From: Halodesulfovibrio spirochaetisodalis
Lineage (GTDB): Bacteria; Desulfobacterota; Desulfovibrionia; Desulfovibrionales; Desulfovibrionaceae
Length of the DNA stretch: 44,663 nucleotides
Assembly: GCF_001672295.1 (NCBI RefSeq)
Contig: NZ_JXMS01000031.1
Coordinates: 32,564-77,226 of the forward strand
Direction: 5' to 3'
Program-made: the position numbers and the translations under genes
The notes under the pieces: model-generated
Told to the model about the DNA's origin: nothing
The model's input: only the letters and a program-made list of their open reading frames with translations
Database searches by the model: none
In this document: piece after piece, positions 7,812 through 16,054 of the stretch
Position numbering within the stretch: position 1 is the first letter of the stretch
How the letters are laid out: every line of letters begins with the position of its first letter

Positions 7812-8303
7812 ATGCTTACCTATATAGAACGCAGAGAAAAGATAGACATAGCGTTGATTGAAACTCTTGTGGAAAGCATGGGAGTTTTGCCGGATTTACG
7901 GCTGTTTACTGCATTGGAAGAACAGTTGGATGAAGAGGTTGTCGTTGACTACACATCGCTTATGGGAGGAGAACCACACTCTGCAGTGCCTAAGGATATC
8001 GTTCGGCGCTGGAAAGAGTCGTTATGTGGATTTGATGCAACACGACATCAGTTGAAGAACATTGCTATTGAGTTGAAGGGACAGACTGCAAAAGTGACGG
8101 CCGATGCTACCGCGACATATTTTTTGCACGAGCATATATGGGAAGGGAAGGGCAGGTATGCATTCGGATGTAGGTTCACAGCAAAAGGTTGGAAGGTAAA
8201 CAGGTTGGAATTTACTTTTGAAAGCGAAAAAGGAACTCGGGACATACTGGAGAAAGCTCGTGAATTAGTAGATAAAAAAGGCAAATGTAATATGCATGAA
8301 TAG
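7812..8303 (+). CDS. NTF2/SnoaL-like domain protein
   Basis: The 163-residue protein matches the SnoaL-like NTF2 fold. It has an N-terminal helix (ERREKIDIALIETLVESM), the strand VVVDYTSLMGG with an Asp near residue 46, a central ATRHQLKNIAIELKGQTAKVTADATATYF segment and a final curved strand GWKVNRLEFTFESEKG. Such proteins act as small hydrolases, isomerases or ligand binders; no specific function can be read. A possible site, AAGGATGG, lies a few bases before ATG. It is flanked by terminators, so it is monocistronic. Confidence 0.75.
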   Translation: MLTYIERREKIDIALIETLVESMGVLPDLRLFTALEEQLDEEVVVDYTSLMGGEPHSAVPKDIVRRWKESLCGFDATRHQLKNIAIELKGQTAKVTADATATYFLHEHIWEGKGRYAFGCRFTAKGWKVNRLEFTFESEKGTRDILEKARELVDKKGKCNMHE

Positions 8304-8325
8304 GCTGTAATAAGGAAGAGATCGG

Positions 8326-8358
8326 GGCTGGTTCACATGATGTGAACTAGCCTTTTTT
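8326..8358 (+). terminator. intrinsic terminator after the NTF2-like gene
   Basis: A 12-bp stem GGCTGGTTCACA/TGTGAACTAGCC (one G-U pair, 3-nt loop) is followed by T6. Confidence 0.88.
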
Positions 8359-8612
8359 CATTGCGAAGCGAAAGGGAGGCTATCACGTGAAGCTTGCTAT
8401 TTAGTTTTAGCCCACATTGGTTACTCAACAAGTTATGAAAAAATATTTAACCACGTACCTTATGACATTAGATAATTAAGAGGTGAAAGTAGGAAATATT
8501 AATAAAGTTTTAGTTAGGCCTGACGATTGCTTATTTAGGGGATGGGCTTGGTGTCATTGTTAATAGATTTGGTGTGTTATAGGGAGCTCTAGGATATGCA
8601 AGGAGTATCGCC

Positions 8613-9045
8613 ATGTCGATTCAGGCTACTGCCAGCAATCCAGGTAGAGTGAATGATTACACTGCAAAACAAAGGGTTCTTAATGCACGGGGAGCTGCCT
8701 CGCCAGTTAGAACTGCCACTTAAGTAGTAACGAGAAGCTTGCTTCTGTAGATACACCCTATGTATTGGAACTATCATCGCAGGCAAAAGAGTTATCCGAG
8801 CAAGCGTTGGAAAAGCATTTTGTAGAAAAAACAAATCAAAATATTAATGACCAAGTTGTTGGCTTTAAACAATTGCCTGCTGGAGAAGCCATTCATAAGG
8901 CTACCGAAGAGTAGAATACGGTAATATTTTGGCTGACCAGTTTTTTAAATTTGAACACAATCCTTGTGTTGAGACTACTGTCTTGAGTACGAGAAATAAT
9001 ATTAGACGCTCGCAACTGGCTACAGGGGACACAATGTCAGCATGA
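8613..9045 (+). pseudogene. small protein gene broken by two frameshifts
   Basis: An intact start (AAGGAG at 8600-8605, ATG at 8613) opens a 36-codon frame that stops at 8721. The sense resumes in another frame from about 8722 (SSNEKLASVDTPYVLELSSQ onward) to a stop at 8912, and again in a third frame from 8914 (EYGNILADQFFKFEHN onward) to a stop at 9043. Joined, the product would be about 137 residues, polar and helix-rich, with no recognised family. The ELSSQAKELSEQ stretch recalls short flagella-associated or secreted Desulfovibrio proteins, but that is weak. Two indels suggest a recent loss of function, or sequencing error. Confidence 0.6.
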
Positions 9046-9052
9046 GCAATAG

Positions 9053-9081
9053 AAAAAGCGTGAGCCTAGGCTCACGCTTTT
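9053..9081. terminator. bidirectional terminator
   Basis: GCGTGAGCC (9058-9066)/GGCTCACGC (9069-9077) forms an almost perfect palindrome flanked by A5 and T4. It serves the broken gene upstream and argB on the opposite strand. Confidence 0.88.
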
Positions 9082-9175
9082 GTGTGTATTGAATAATCCG
9101 ACAAATCACATTGAATAGTGGTTGTCTGCAGCTGGATATAGCATGAATAATCGTATCTGCTGTTCAGGTTGTAGG

Positions 9176-10069
9176 CTAACGTGTGCCAAGAATCTGTGTG
9201 CCGATGCCACTGTCAGTAAACAGTTCCAGCAGGACAGAGTGTTCAACACGACCATCAAGGATGGTTGCACGTCCTACACCGTCACCAATGGCCTCCAGAC
9301 AGCATTTAACCTTTGGAATCATGCCGCCCTGCAGCGTTCCATCGTCAAAAAGTTCTAGTGTCTCTTTGATCGTGAGTTCTTCCAACAGGTTCTTGTCTGC
9401 GTCTAGAATGCCGGCAACATCGGTAAGCAGGAGCAGGCGTTTGGCGCGAAGAGCACCAGCCACTGCGCCGGCTACAGAGTCTGCGTTGATGTTGTAAGTA
9501 TTGCCTTCCATATCGACACCGACCGGAGCAATAACAGGGGTGTATCCTTCTGCAAGCAGGCCGCGTAAGAGGCTGGTTTCTACCCCGATAACTTCTCCAA
9601 CCTTACCTAGATCGATGATTTCAGGAGCTTTGTCTGCGGAATCCACAACCATCTGCAGTTTTCTAGCACGGATTAGTGTTCCGTCTTTGCCGGAAAGTCC
9701 AACTGCTTTGCAGTCGGCGAGATTCAATTTATTAACGATCTCTTTGTTCACTTTACCAACGAGCACCATTTCTACCACGTCCATGGTCGCATCATCAGTT
9801 ACTCGCTGGCCTTCGCGGAATTGACAGGTGATGTTGAGCGCATCAAGCATTTTGCCAATTTGAGGGCCACCGCCGTGTACGATTACCGGCTTTAATCCTA
9901 CGTACTTTAAGAGAGCAATGTTCTGGGCAAATGCACGACCAAGCTCTTCGTCTTTCATTGCGTGGCCACCATATTTGATGACAACAATTTCACCATGAAA
10001 CTGCTTAATGTACGGAAGAGATTCAATAAGAATGCGTGATGTAAGCTGTGCTTTAGCGTAGTCTTTCAT
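9176..10069 (-). CDS. argB: acetylglutamate kinase
   Basis: The 297-residue enzyme phosphorylates N-acetyl-L-glutamate, the second step of arginine synthesis, in the cytosol. The amino-acid kinase fold is clear: [10 protein letters not shown] near residue 30, [12 protein letters not shown] near residue 62, [15 protein letters not shown] and [12 protein letters not shown] near residues 195-220, and the C-terminal [12 protein letters not shown] long N-terminal helix (residues ~1-20) is present, as in arginine-inhibited hexameric forms. It lies 40 nt after hslU in the same direction, and the pairing matches my recollection of D. vulgaris. Confidence 0.97.
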   Translation of the reverse strand: MKDYAKAQLTSRILIESLPYIKQFHGEIVVIKYGGHAMKDEELGRAFAQNIALLKYVGLKPVIVHGGGPQIGKMLDALNITCQFREGQRVTDDATMDVVEMVLVGKVNKEIVNKLNLADCKAVGLSGKDGTLIRARKLQMVVDSADKAPEIIDLGKVGEVIGVETSLLRGLLAEGYTPVIAPVGVDMEGNTYNINADSVAGAVAGALRAKRLLLLTDVAGILDADKNLLEELTIKETLELFDDGTLQGGMIPKVKCCLEAIGDGVGRATILDGRVEHSVLLELFTDSGIGTQILGTR

Positions 10070-10109
10070 GTACGTAGTTCCTGCTGCGGGGGGATGCCCC
10101 GTAAATCTA

Positions 10110-11465
10110 TTAGAGAATGTAACGACTTAAGTCTCTATCCTCGCGAACATCTTCTAAGTGCTGTTCTACAAATGCTCGATCAATGACGATTTCTTCTCCT
10201 GAGCGATCTGGAGCTTCAAAAGAAATGTCACTCAGAATTTTTTCCATGATCGTATAGAGACGGCGCGCACCGATATTTTCGGTTTCCTGATTTGTCATTT
10301 CTGCAAAGGCTGCAATTTCATCAAGTCCGTCTTCGGCAAATGTAATAGTTACACCTTCAGTTGCCAGAAGAGCAGAGTACTGTACTGTAAGGGCATTACG
10401 AGGTTCCTTGAGGATTCGTAAGAACTCGTCTTTACCCAATGCAGTAAGCTCCGCACGAAGCGGGAAGCGGCCCTGCAATTCAGGAATAAGATCAGACGGT
10501 TTGGAATGATGGAATGCACCCGCACCGATGAACAGAATATGGTCTGTTTTGATCATGCCATATTTTGTGTTTACAACGCTGCCTTCAACAATTGGGAGCA
10601 AGTCACGCTGAACTCCTTCTCGGGAAATATCTGCGGATTTACCACCGTGCTGTGAACTGGCTACTTTATCGATTTCATCGATGAAAATGATACCGGACTG
10701 TTCGACACGTTCTTTTGCCAGTTCTGTGACTTTTTCTTCATCAATCAGGCGCATTGCCTCTTCTTCAATAAGCAGAGGAAGTGCGTCGCCGATTTTCATG
10801 CGTTTTTTCTTTTTCTTGGAAGGAAACGCCTTGCTGAAGAGATCCTTAAACTGACTGCCCATTTCTTCCATGCCCGGCATGGTCATGACTTCAATGCCCT
10901 GTGGTGCAACTTCAAGTTCCATTTCCACTTCACGGTCATTAAGCTTACCATCGCGGAACATTTTGCGCATTTTTTCGCGGGTAGAGTTCGCTGAATCAGT
11001 TTCAGGCGCAGGAGAGTCAAAAGTGGTTACTGGGTCAGCTATCGGCTTAGGAGCAGAGCCAGGGAGCAGCAGGTCGAGAAGTCGCTCTTCTGCATTGGTC
11101 TCAGCTTGAGCACGAACACGTGTTGCTTCTTCGTCACGTACAAGTGCAACACTCAGCTCCATCAGATCGCGAACCATGGATTCAACGTCACGGCCAACGT
11201 ATCCGACTTCTGTAAATTTAGTAGCTTCTACTTTCACAAATGGAGAAGCAGAAAGCTTAGCCAGACGACGTGCAATTTCTGTTTTACCAACGCCGGTAGG
11301 TCCCATCATAATAATATTTTTAGGTGCAATTTCGTCACGAAGGGACGGATCAATTTGCTGGCGGCGCCAGCGGTTACGCATGGCAACGGCGACCATGCGT
11401 TTAGCACCATGTTGTCCAATAATGTATTTATCCAGTTCGGATACAATTTCACGTGGTGTAAGCAC
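10110..11465 (-). CDS. hslU: HslU (ClpY) ATPase subunit of the HslVU protease
   Basis: The 451-residue AAA+ unfoldase feeds substrates to the HslV peptidase. It starts with [17 protein letters not shown]. Walker [10 protein letters not shown] is near residue 58 and the pore loop [13 protein letters not shown] near residue 88. The I-domain spans ~110-240 with a lysine cluster. Walker B is IIFIDEIDK, and the sensor and C-terminal segments end in LSRYIL, the tail that docks on HslV. The start is GTG with AGGAG 8 nt upstream. No hslV is found beside it in this window. argB follows, and the HtrA gene lies upstream with its own terminator. Confidence 0.97.
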   Translation of the reverse strand: MLTPREIVSELDKYIIGQHGAKRMVAVAMRNRWRRQQIDPSLRDEIAPKNIIMMGPTGVGKTEIARRLAKLSASPFVKVEATKFTEVGYVGRDVESMVRDLMELSVALVRDEEATRVRAQAETNAEERLLDLLLPGSAPKPIADPVTTFDSPAPETDSANSTREKMRKMFRDGKLNDREVEMELEVAPQGIEVMTMPGMEEMGSQFKDLFSKAFPSKKKKKRMKIGDALPLLIEEEAMRLIDEEKVTELAKERVEQSGIIFIDEIDKVASSQHGGKSADISREGVQRDLLPIVEGSVVNTKYGMIKTDHILFIGAGAFHHSKPSDLIPELQGRFPLRAELTALGKDEFLRILKEPRNALTVQYSALLATEGVTITFAEDGLDEIAAFAEMTNQETENIGARRLYTIMEKILSDISFEAPDRSGEEIVIDRAFVEQHLEDVREDRDLSRYIL

Positions 11466-11613
11466 GTTATAATCTCCTGATTAGTGTGTGTGCAATAACA
11501 GGGCATAGTAACAAGCCACTGGTTGATTGCCAATATCAAATTAGATACTGCATCCGGCTTCTGTACTTTTCAGTACATTTTATCAGAGCGCTTTTGCTTC
11601 CAGCTGATGCAAC

Positions 11614-11642
11614 AAAAAAGGGGCACCGCAAGGCGCCCCTTT
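11614..11642 (-). terminator. intrinsic terminator of the HtrA gene
   Basis: Stem AAAGGGGC (11617-11624)/GCCCCTTT (11635-11642) is followed on the minus strand by a T-run (A6 at 11614-11619 on the plus strand). It separates the HtrA gene from hslU. Confidence 0.85.
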
Positions 11643-11656
11643 GGTATCAATCGTTG

Positions 11657-13102
11657 TTATTTTTCCAGACTCATTGTGCGGAACATTGTCTGTTGCTGAC
11701 GGACAATTTTAAGGAGCACGGCTCCACGTTTTTTGCCCTGTGTTTTGATAATGTTCATGAACTCCTTAATGGAATTCACCGGAGTCAGGTTGGCTTCAAG
11801 AATTACGTCGCCCGGACGGAGTTCGGCGCTGGCTGCAATGCCTTCGTCAAGAACGTTGGTGATGAGTAAGCCACGAACATCTTTTAAACCGAGTGCCTGT
11901 GCTTCTTTTGCGCTTAATGGGCTTAAGCTGAAGCCTAAGGCATCAATATCCTGCTCACTGCCTTTTGGAGCTTTTTGACTAGGCTGTGTCTTTTGGCCTG
12001 AGTCACGCTCTCCAAGCTTAACCTTAACGGTAATGAATTTGTCTTTGCGGTACACAGTGAATGATGCTGTGCTGCCAGGGTTAAGAGAGGATACGGTACG
12101 GATTAGTTCTGAAGCATCTGCAATCGGCTGATCATTCACTTTGGTAATGATATCACCCTCAAGCAATCCTGCGGCTGCGGCGGGTTGTCCCGGTACAACC
12201 TGAGCGATAAATGCGCCTTCTGCCTCTTTAAGTCCCAGTGCTTGCGCCATGTTCGGATCAACATCAGTAATGGAAACACCGAGCCAGCCGCGACGTATTT
12301 TTTTGTCGGTTTTAAGCTTAGTGATGATATCTTTTACTGTGGAGCTAGGAATAGCAAACCCGATGCCTTGACCGCGGGCGATGATAGCTGTGTTGATGCC
12401 GATTACTTCACCTTTAAGGTTGAGAAGCGGGCCGCCGGAGTTACCCGGGTTGATGGATGCATCTGTCTGCAGGAAATTGTCGTAAGGGTTATTGCTGATG
12501 TTTCGACCAAGCGCGCTGACAATGCCGCTGGTTACAGTGTGATCAAGGCCGAATGGGTTACCGATGGCAAGAACCCACTGGCCGACTTCGACTTTGGAGA
12601 AGTCAGCGAGTTTGAGTGTCGGTAAATCACGCTTGGCATCAATTTTTAAAAGCGCAAGGTCGGTTAACGGGTCAGTACCGATGATTTTGGCATCGTATGA
12701 CTCGTAATCACCTTTTTCATCAAGGATATTAACATTAATTTTATCTGCGCCCTCTACAACATGGTTGTTGGTGGCGATGAATCCGTCAGGTGAAATGATA
12801 AAACCTGAACCAAGGGAGCGTTGAGGTTCGGGACGTGCTCTTCTGTCACCGAAATATCTTTCGAACTGTTTGAAAAAATCATCAAGAGGAGTTCGAGGGT
12901 TATCTTTAAAAAACTTTTCCATCCCCGGTTGGTTTCTAGGGGCAACTTCCACTTTTTTTTGTGTGCTGATGTTAACAACAGCAGGGCCTGCTTTTTTTGC
13001 TAACTCTGTAAAGTTAGGTAATTCCGCCATTGCAGGGAGCGTCGTCAGTGAAAAAATAAATACAAAAATAGGAAGTAGTAAAAGCCTGTTACGAGGTGTC
13101 AT
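11657..13102 (-). CDS. degP: periplasmic Do-like serine protease (HtrA/DegP)
   Basis: The 481-residue envelope quality-control protease degrades misfolded periplasmic proteins. A signal peptide (hydrophobic residues ~6-24) would be cut after PAMA (26). The catalytic triad is visible as H114 (ATNNHVVEG), D148 (DPLTDLALL) and S222 (NPGNSGGPL). Two PDZ domains follow, near residues 270-360 and 385-470. Length is normal for DegP/DegQ. It lies between the S1-protein gene and hslU, each separated by a terminator. An HtrA gene beside hslU and an S1 gene is the order I recall from D. vulgaris. Confidence 0.96.
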   Translation of the reverse strand: MTPRNRLLLLPIFVFIFSLTTLPAMAELPNFTELAKKAGPAVVNISTQKKVEVAPRNQPGMEKFFKDNPRTPLDDFFKQFERYFGDRRARPEPQRSLGSGFIISPDGFIATNNHVVEGADKINVNILDEKGDYESYDAKIIGTDPLTDLALLKIDAKRDLPTLKLADFSKVEVGQWVLAIGNPFGLDHTVTSGIVSALGRNISNNPYDNFLQTDASINPGNSGGPLLNLKGEVIGINTAIIARGQGIGFAIPSSTVKDIITKLKTDKKIRRGWLGVSITDVDPNMAQALGLKEAEGAFIAQVVPGQPAAAAGLLEGDIITKVNDQPIADASELIRTVSSLNPGSTASFTVYRKDKFITVKVKLGERDSGQKTQPSQKAPKGSEQDIDALGFSLSPLSAKEAQALGLKDVRGLLITNVLDEGIAASAELRPGDVILEANLTPVNSIKEFMNIIKTQGKKRGAVLLKIVRQQQTMFRTMSLEK

Positions 13103-13262
13103 TATGTGTATTCTCCTAAATTCTCAGGTGGACACTCTATCCGTAGGGTATGTGTAGCACACACCCGCCACTTATTTAAGGACTATTTTACGATTGTAAA
13201 CCAAAAAAAGTATAAAGTATGGTGTTTTTTTATCAGACAGGCTTTTAGTGGAGAAATAGCAT

Positions 13263-13293
13263 AAAAAAAAGGATCAGCATTTGCTGATCCTTT
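13263..13293 (-). terminator. intrinsic terminator of the S1 protein gene
   Basis: GGATCAGC (13271-13278)/GCTGATCC (13283-13290) extends with A/T pairs. On the minus strand it ends in a T8 run (plus-strand A-run 13263-13270). Confidence 0.88.
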
Positions 13294-13317
13294 AACGTAG
13301 CGATGTGCATCAACTAG

Positions 13318-14784
13318 TTATTTTTTCTTGTTGAGCGCGTCCTGCAGCAGGGAACCTAAAGAGCCGAAGCTGTTCTGCGGTTCTGCTTTAGCAGTTTGTG
13401 TTTTACGATGCGCTTTCCAGGAATTGTCTTCTGAGGCTGCAACGCCTTTAGGAGCAAGAGTAATCTTGCGCTCTGCAGTGCGGAGCTGAGATACAGTTAC
13501 TTCAACTTTGTCACCGGAGTTAACGGCATCAAGGTTTGCTGCTTTATCAGCTTTTGCCATCATAGATTTCGGCATAAGACCGGTAATGCCCGGAGCAATG
13601 TTGATAAACAAGCCAAAATCAGAAGAAGACTCTACAGTACCTTCAATTTCAGAGCCTGCTGGGAAACGCTCTTCAACGTCAGCCCAAGGATCGCCTTCAG
13701 CATCACGCATGCTGAGGGAGATGCGACGGGAGCTCAAGTCGATGGACTTGATTTTTACAGAAACGGTGTCACCAACAGCAACAACGTCTTCAGGCTTATG
13801 AATGCGCTTAGTGTAAGACATTTCAGAAATGTGCACCAAGCCGTCAATGCCAGGGAGTACTTCAACAAAAGCACCGAATGGAGTCAGGCGAACAACTTTG
13901 CCGTCGCGAACTTCACCGGCTGTCAGATCTGCTTCAACACGTGTCCAAGGGTTTTCTTGAACCTGTTTTGCAGAAAGAGAAATACGAAGCTGACCTTTTT
14001 TGTCGGTATCTACGCTGAGCAGCTTAACGCGCAGTTTATCACCAACGGAAACTGCTTCGTCTGCCTGAGCAATGCGGGTCCATGAGAGTTCGGAAACGTG
14101 AATAAGACCTTCAACGCCTTCTGCAAGTTCTGCAAATGCACCGAAGTTAGTAAGGCGGGTGATGGTAGCATCAATAAGATCGCCATCATTCACGTTTTTG
14201 AGGAACTCATCACGTGCAGCCTGCTGTTCCTGCTCAAGCAGAGCGCGTCGGGAAACAACAATGTTGCGGCCGCGCTGTTCGAACTTGATGATTATGAAGG
14301 AGAATGTCTTGCCGACATATTCTTCTGCATTTTCCACAAAGCGGGTGTCGATCTGGCTTACTGGGCAGAATACGCGACGCTTGGAAACTTCAACATCAAA
14401 GCCGCCCTTGCGGGTAGCCAGTACTTTACCTTCAACAGGAAGTTTTGCGTTGAATGCTTCTTCAAGCACTGCGGCGCCTGCAGGGCCGCTGATTGCTTTG
14501 GAAAGAAGGATTGCGTCAGCTTTAACAGCAGTAACATACAGTTCTACGGTATCGCCTTCAGCAACGGTAAGTTCGCCTTCGTCATTGAGGAACTCAGCAC
14601 GGTCAGCAAGACCGTCAATTTTTGCTCCAACATCAACGAAAAGGTTATCGCCGGACATGCCGATGATTGGGCCGGAAACTTTATCGCCCACTGACAGTGC
14701 TTTATCTGCACCAGTGTAAGCTTCCAGCATTTCTTCAAAATTTTCCATTGTGCCGTTCTGACGGCTATCTTCGGAACCGGTCAT
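13318..14784 (-). CDS. rpsA: ribosomal protein S1-like RNA-binding protein, five S1 domains
   Basis: The protein is 488 residues from the chosen ATG at 14784, which has AAGGAG 6 nt upstream; an in-frame ATG 42 nt earlier lacks a site. Five S1 (OB-fold) domains are visible, starting near VGDKVSGPIIGM, LPVEGKVLATRK, DGDLIDATITRL, AGEVRDGKVVRL and AGSEIEGTVESS. The basic tail ends in NKKK. Canonical S1 has six domains and about 560 residues, so this may be a short S1 or a paralogue of a full-length S1 elsewhere. S1 proteins bind mRNA leaders on the 30S subunit. The gene symbol is therefore tentative. Confidence 0.85.
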   Translation of the reverse strand: MTGSEDSRQNGTMENFEEMLEAYTGADKALSVGDKVSGPIIGMSGDNLFVDVGAKIDGLADRAEFLNDEGELTVAEGDTVELYVTAVKADAILLSKAISGPAGAAVLEEAFNAKLPVEGKVLATRKGGFDVEVSKRRVFCPVSQIDTRFVENAEEYVGKTFSFIIIKFEQRGRNIVVSRRALLEQEQQAARDEFLKNVNDGDLIDATITRLTNFGAFAELAEGVEGLIHVSELSWTRIAQADEAVSVGDKLRVKLLSVDTDKKGQLRISLSAKQVQENPWTRVEADLTAGEVRDGKVVRLTPFGAFVEVLPGIDGLVHISEMSYTKRIHKPEDVVAVGDTVSVKIKSIDLSSRRISLSMRDAEGDPWADVEERFPAGSEIEGTVESSSDFGLFINIAPGITGLMPKSMMAKADKAANLDAVNSGDKVEVTVSQLRTAERKITLAPKGVAASEDNSWKAHRKTQTAKAEPQNSFGSLGSLLQDALNKKK

Positions 14785-15097
14785 CCAGTTCTCCTTGAAA
14801 GAGGGGGTTAGATGGTTGATGCACAATACGCTTTCGGCGCTATATCTTTCATTTGTTTTATATACAAGTCCGAAAATGCAAAGAATGCTGTTAAAAATAT
14901 GTATGTAAAAAGCAATATAAAGTTTGTGTGTTGAAAATATTCAATTTTATGCTGAAGCGGGGGAAATGTCGGTGTAGTGTGTAATCAGATTTTTTTACCT
15001 GAAGCTGTTGACTTTGGAAGTGATTATTTACTCAGTTGATTCATTTTGTATCATCTGGCATTATATATTTTCGTATACCATATATAGGAGTTTTACC
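14785..15097. other. divergent promoter region between S1 and parvulin genes
   Basis: About 310 bases of AT-rich DNA with start signals on both sides. Promoters for both genes must lie here, but I could not place -35/-10 boxes with confidence. No gene is seen. Confidence 0.4.
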
Positions 15098-15379
15098 ATG
15101 GCAAAAGCTAAAGCACGTCATATTCTCGTTGATTCTGAGGATACATGTAACGAATTGAAGGCACGTATCGTTGGCGGGGAAGATTTCGCTGCGATTGCAA
15201 AAGAGTACTCAAAGTGCCCATCCGGACGCCGTGGCGGAGAACTCGGAGAATTCTTCCCTGGTCAAATGGTACCAGAATTTGACACTGTTTGCTTTAATGA
15301 AGAAGTAGGCGTAGTGCACGGCCCGGTTCAGACTCAGTTCGGTTACCATCTTGTGGAAGTAACAGAGCGTCAGGACTAG
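15098..15379 (+). CDS. ppiC: parvulin-type peptidyl-prolyl isomerase
   Basis: The 93-residue single-domain parvulin catalyses cis-trans isomerisation of peptidyl-proline bonds. It begins AKAKARHILVDSEDTCNEL. The typical GEDFAAIAKEYSKCPSG, GGELGEFFPGQMVPEFD and VQTQFGYHLVEV segments follow. No signal peptide is present, so it is cytosolic. ATG 15098 is chosen because AGGAG lies 7 nt upstream and the protein then matches E. coli PpiC in length; a longer frame back to 15008 has no such site. It is monocistronic, with a terminator downstream. Confidence 0.95.
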   Translation: MAKAKARHILVDSEDTCNELKARIVGGEDFAAIAKEYSKCPSGRRGGELGEFFPGQMVPEFDTVCFNEEVGVVHGPVQTQFGYHLVEVTERQD

Positions 15380-15455
15380 ATTCTGTTTTACAGACAGTGA
15401 TACATAGTATCGCATACTACAGAATGCTCTAGTTTGATTATTCTGTGTATTTTTA

Positions 15456-15490
15456 CCCTGTTATGTTTTCGAGCATAACAGGGTTTTTTT
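15456..15490 (+). terminator. intrinsic terminator of ppiC
   Basis: CCCTGTTATG (15456-15465)/CATAACAGGG (15474-15483) is followed by T7. A second, weaker GAGGTT/AACCTC hairpin lies at 15491-15510. Confidence 0.92.
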
Positions 15491-15529
15491 GAGGTTAAAA
15501 AAGAAACCTCAAAAGTTCGAAAAATGTAT

Positions 15530-15558
15530 TTGACAAGCTCTGTAAATTCTTTTTAAGA
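15530..15558 (+). promoter_or_regulatory. candidate promoter of the ridA cluster
   Basis: A perfect TTGACA -35 box (15530-15535) lies 17 bp before a weak TTAAGA -10 (15553-15558). It precedes the palindromes at 15576-15602. The weak -10 makes this tentative. Confidence 0.45.
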
Positions 15559-15575
15559 CGAAATCACGCCGTGTG

Positions 15576-15602
15576 AAATGTCGACATTTTACATGTCGTA
15601 AA
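15576..15602. promoter_or_regulatory. paired palindromes upstream of ridA, candidate GntR operator
   Basis: AAATGTCGACATTT (15576-15589) is a perfect 14-bp palindrome. It overlaps TTTAC-ATGTC-GTAAA (15588-15602), a second inverted repeat. The core TGTCGACA has the GT..AC half-sites usual for FadR/FCD GntR regulators. The site lies just past the predicted promoter, where a repressor would block. A GntR/FCD gene closes the same cluster at 21495. Confidence 0.5.
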
Positions 15603-15641
15603 GCAGCAAATATAATTCCAACCAGTGAAACTGGAGACAAC

Positions 15642-16031
15642 ATGTCTACAAAAAAACCAATTTTTTCTGAGAAAGCGCCTGCAGCTGTAGGTCCTTACTC
15701 CCAAGCCATTGAGTCTGACGGCTTTGTGTTCGCATCCGGCATGCTGCCGATCGACCCTGCAACCGGTAACATGCGTGAAGGCACTATCGCTGACAGAGCG
15801 CATCAGGCTCTCACAAATCTTAAGGCTGTAGCAGAGTCTGCTGGCTGCACACTTGAAGATGCTGTGAAAACCACCGTATTTCTCACCGACGTTAATGATG
15901 GCAAAGAAGTTAACGCGGTATATGCAGAATATTTCAGCGAACCGTTTCCGGCTCGCAGTGCGTTTCAGGTAGCTGCTCTTCCGCTTGGAGCAGACATCGA
16001 AATTGAAGTTATTTTCCGTAAAAAAAACTAA
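15642..16031 (+). CDS. ridA: RidA family 2-iminobutanoate/2-iminopropanoate deaminase
   Basis: The 129-residue RidA/YjgF protein hydrolyses enamine and imine intermediates such as 2-aminoacrylate, which PLP enzymes release and which damage other PLP enzymes. Family segments are GPYSQAIESDGFVFASG near residue 17, NLKAVAESAGCTLEDAVKTTVFLTD, and PARSAFQVAALPLGADIEIE with the substrate-binding Arg near residue 107. ATG 15642 follows GGAG; the frame extends upstream without a site. It lies 23 nt before the PLP beta-elimination enzyme, whose reaction would make exactly this intermediate. Confidence 0.95.
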   Translation: MSTKKPIFSEKAPAAVGPYSQAIESDGFVFASGMLPIDPATGNMREGTIADRAHQALTNLKAVAESAGCTLEDAVKTTVFLTDVNDGKEVNAVYAEYFSEPFPARSAFQVAALPLGADIEIEVIFRKKN

Positions 16032-16054
16032 CTGTCTTTTAGAAGAGAAAAATT

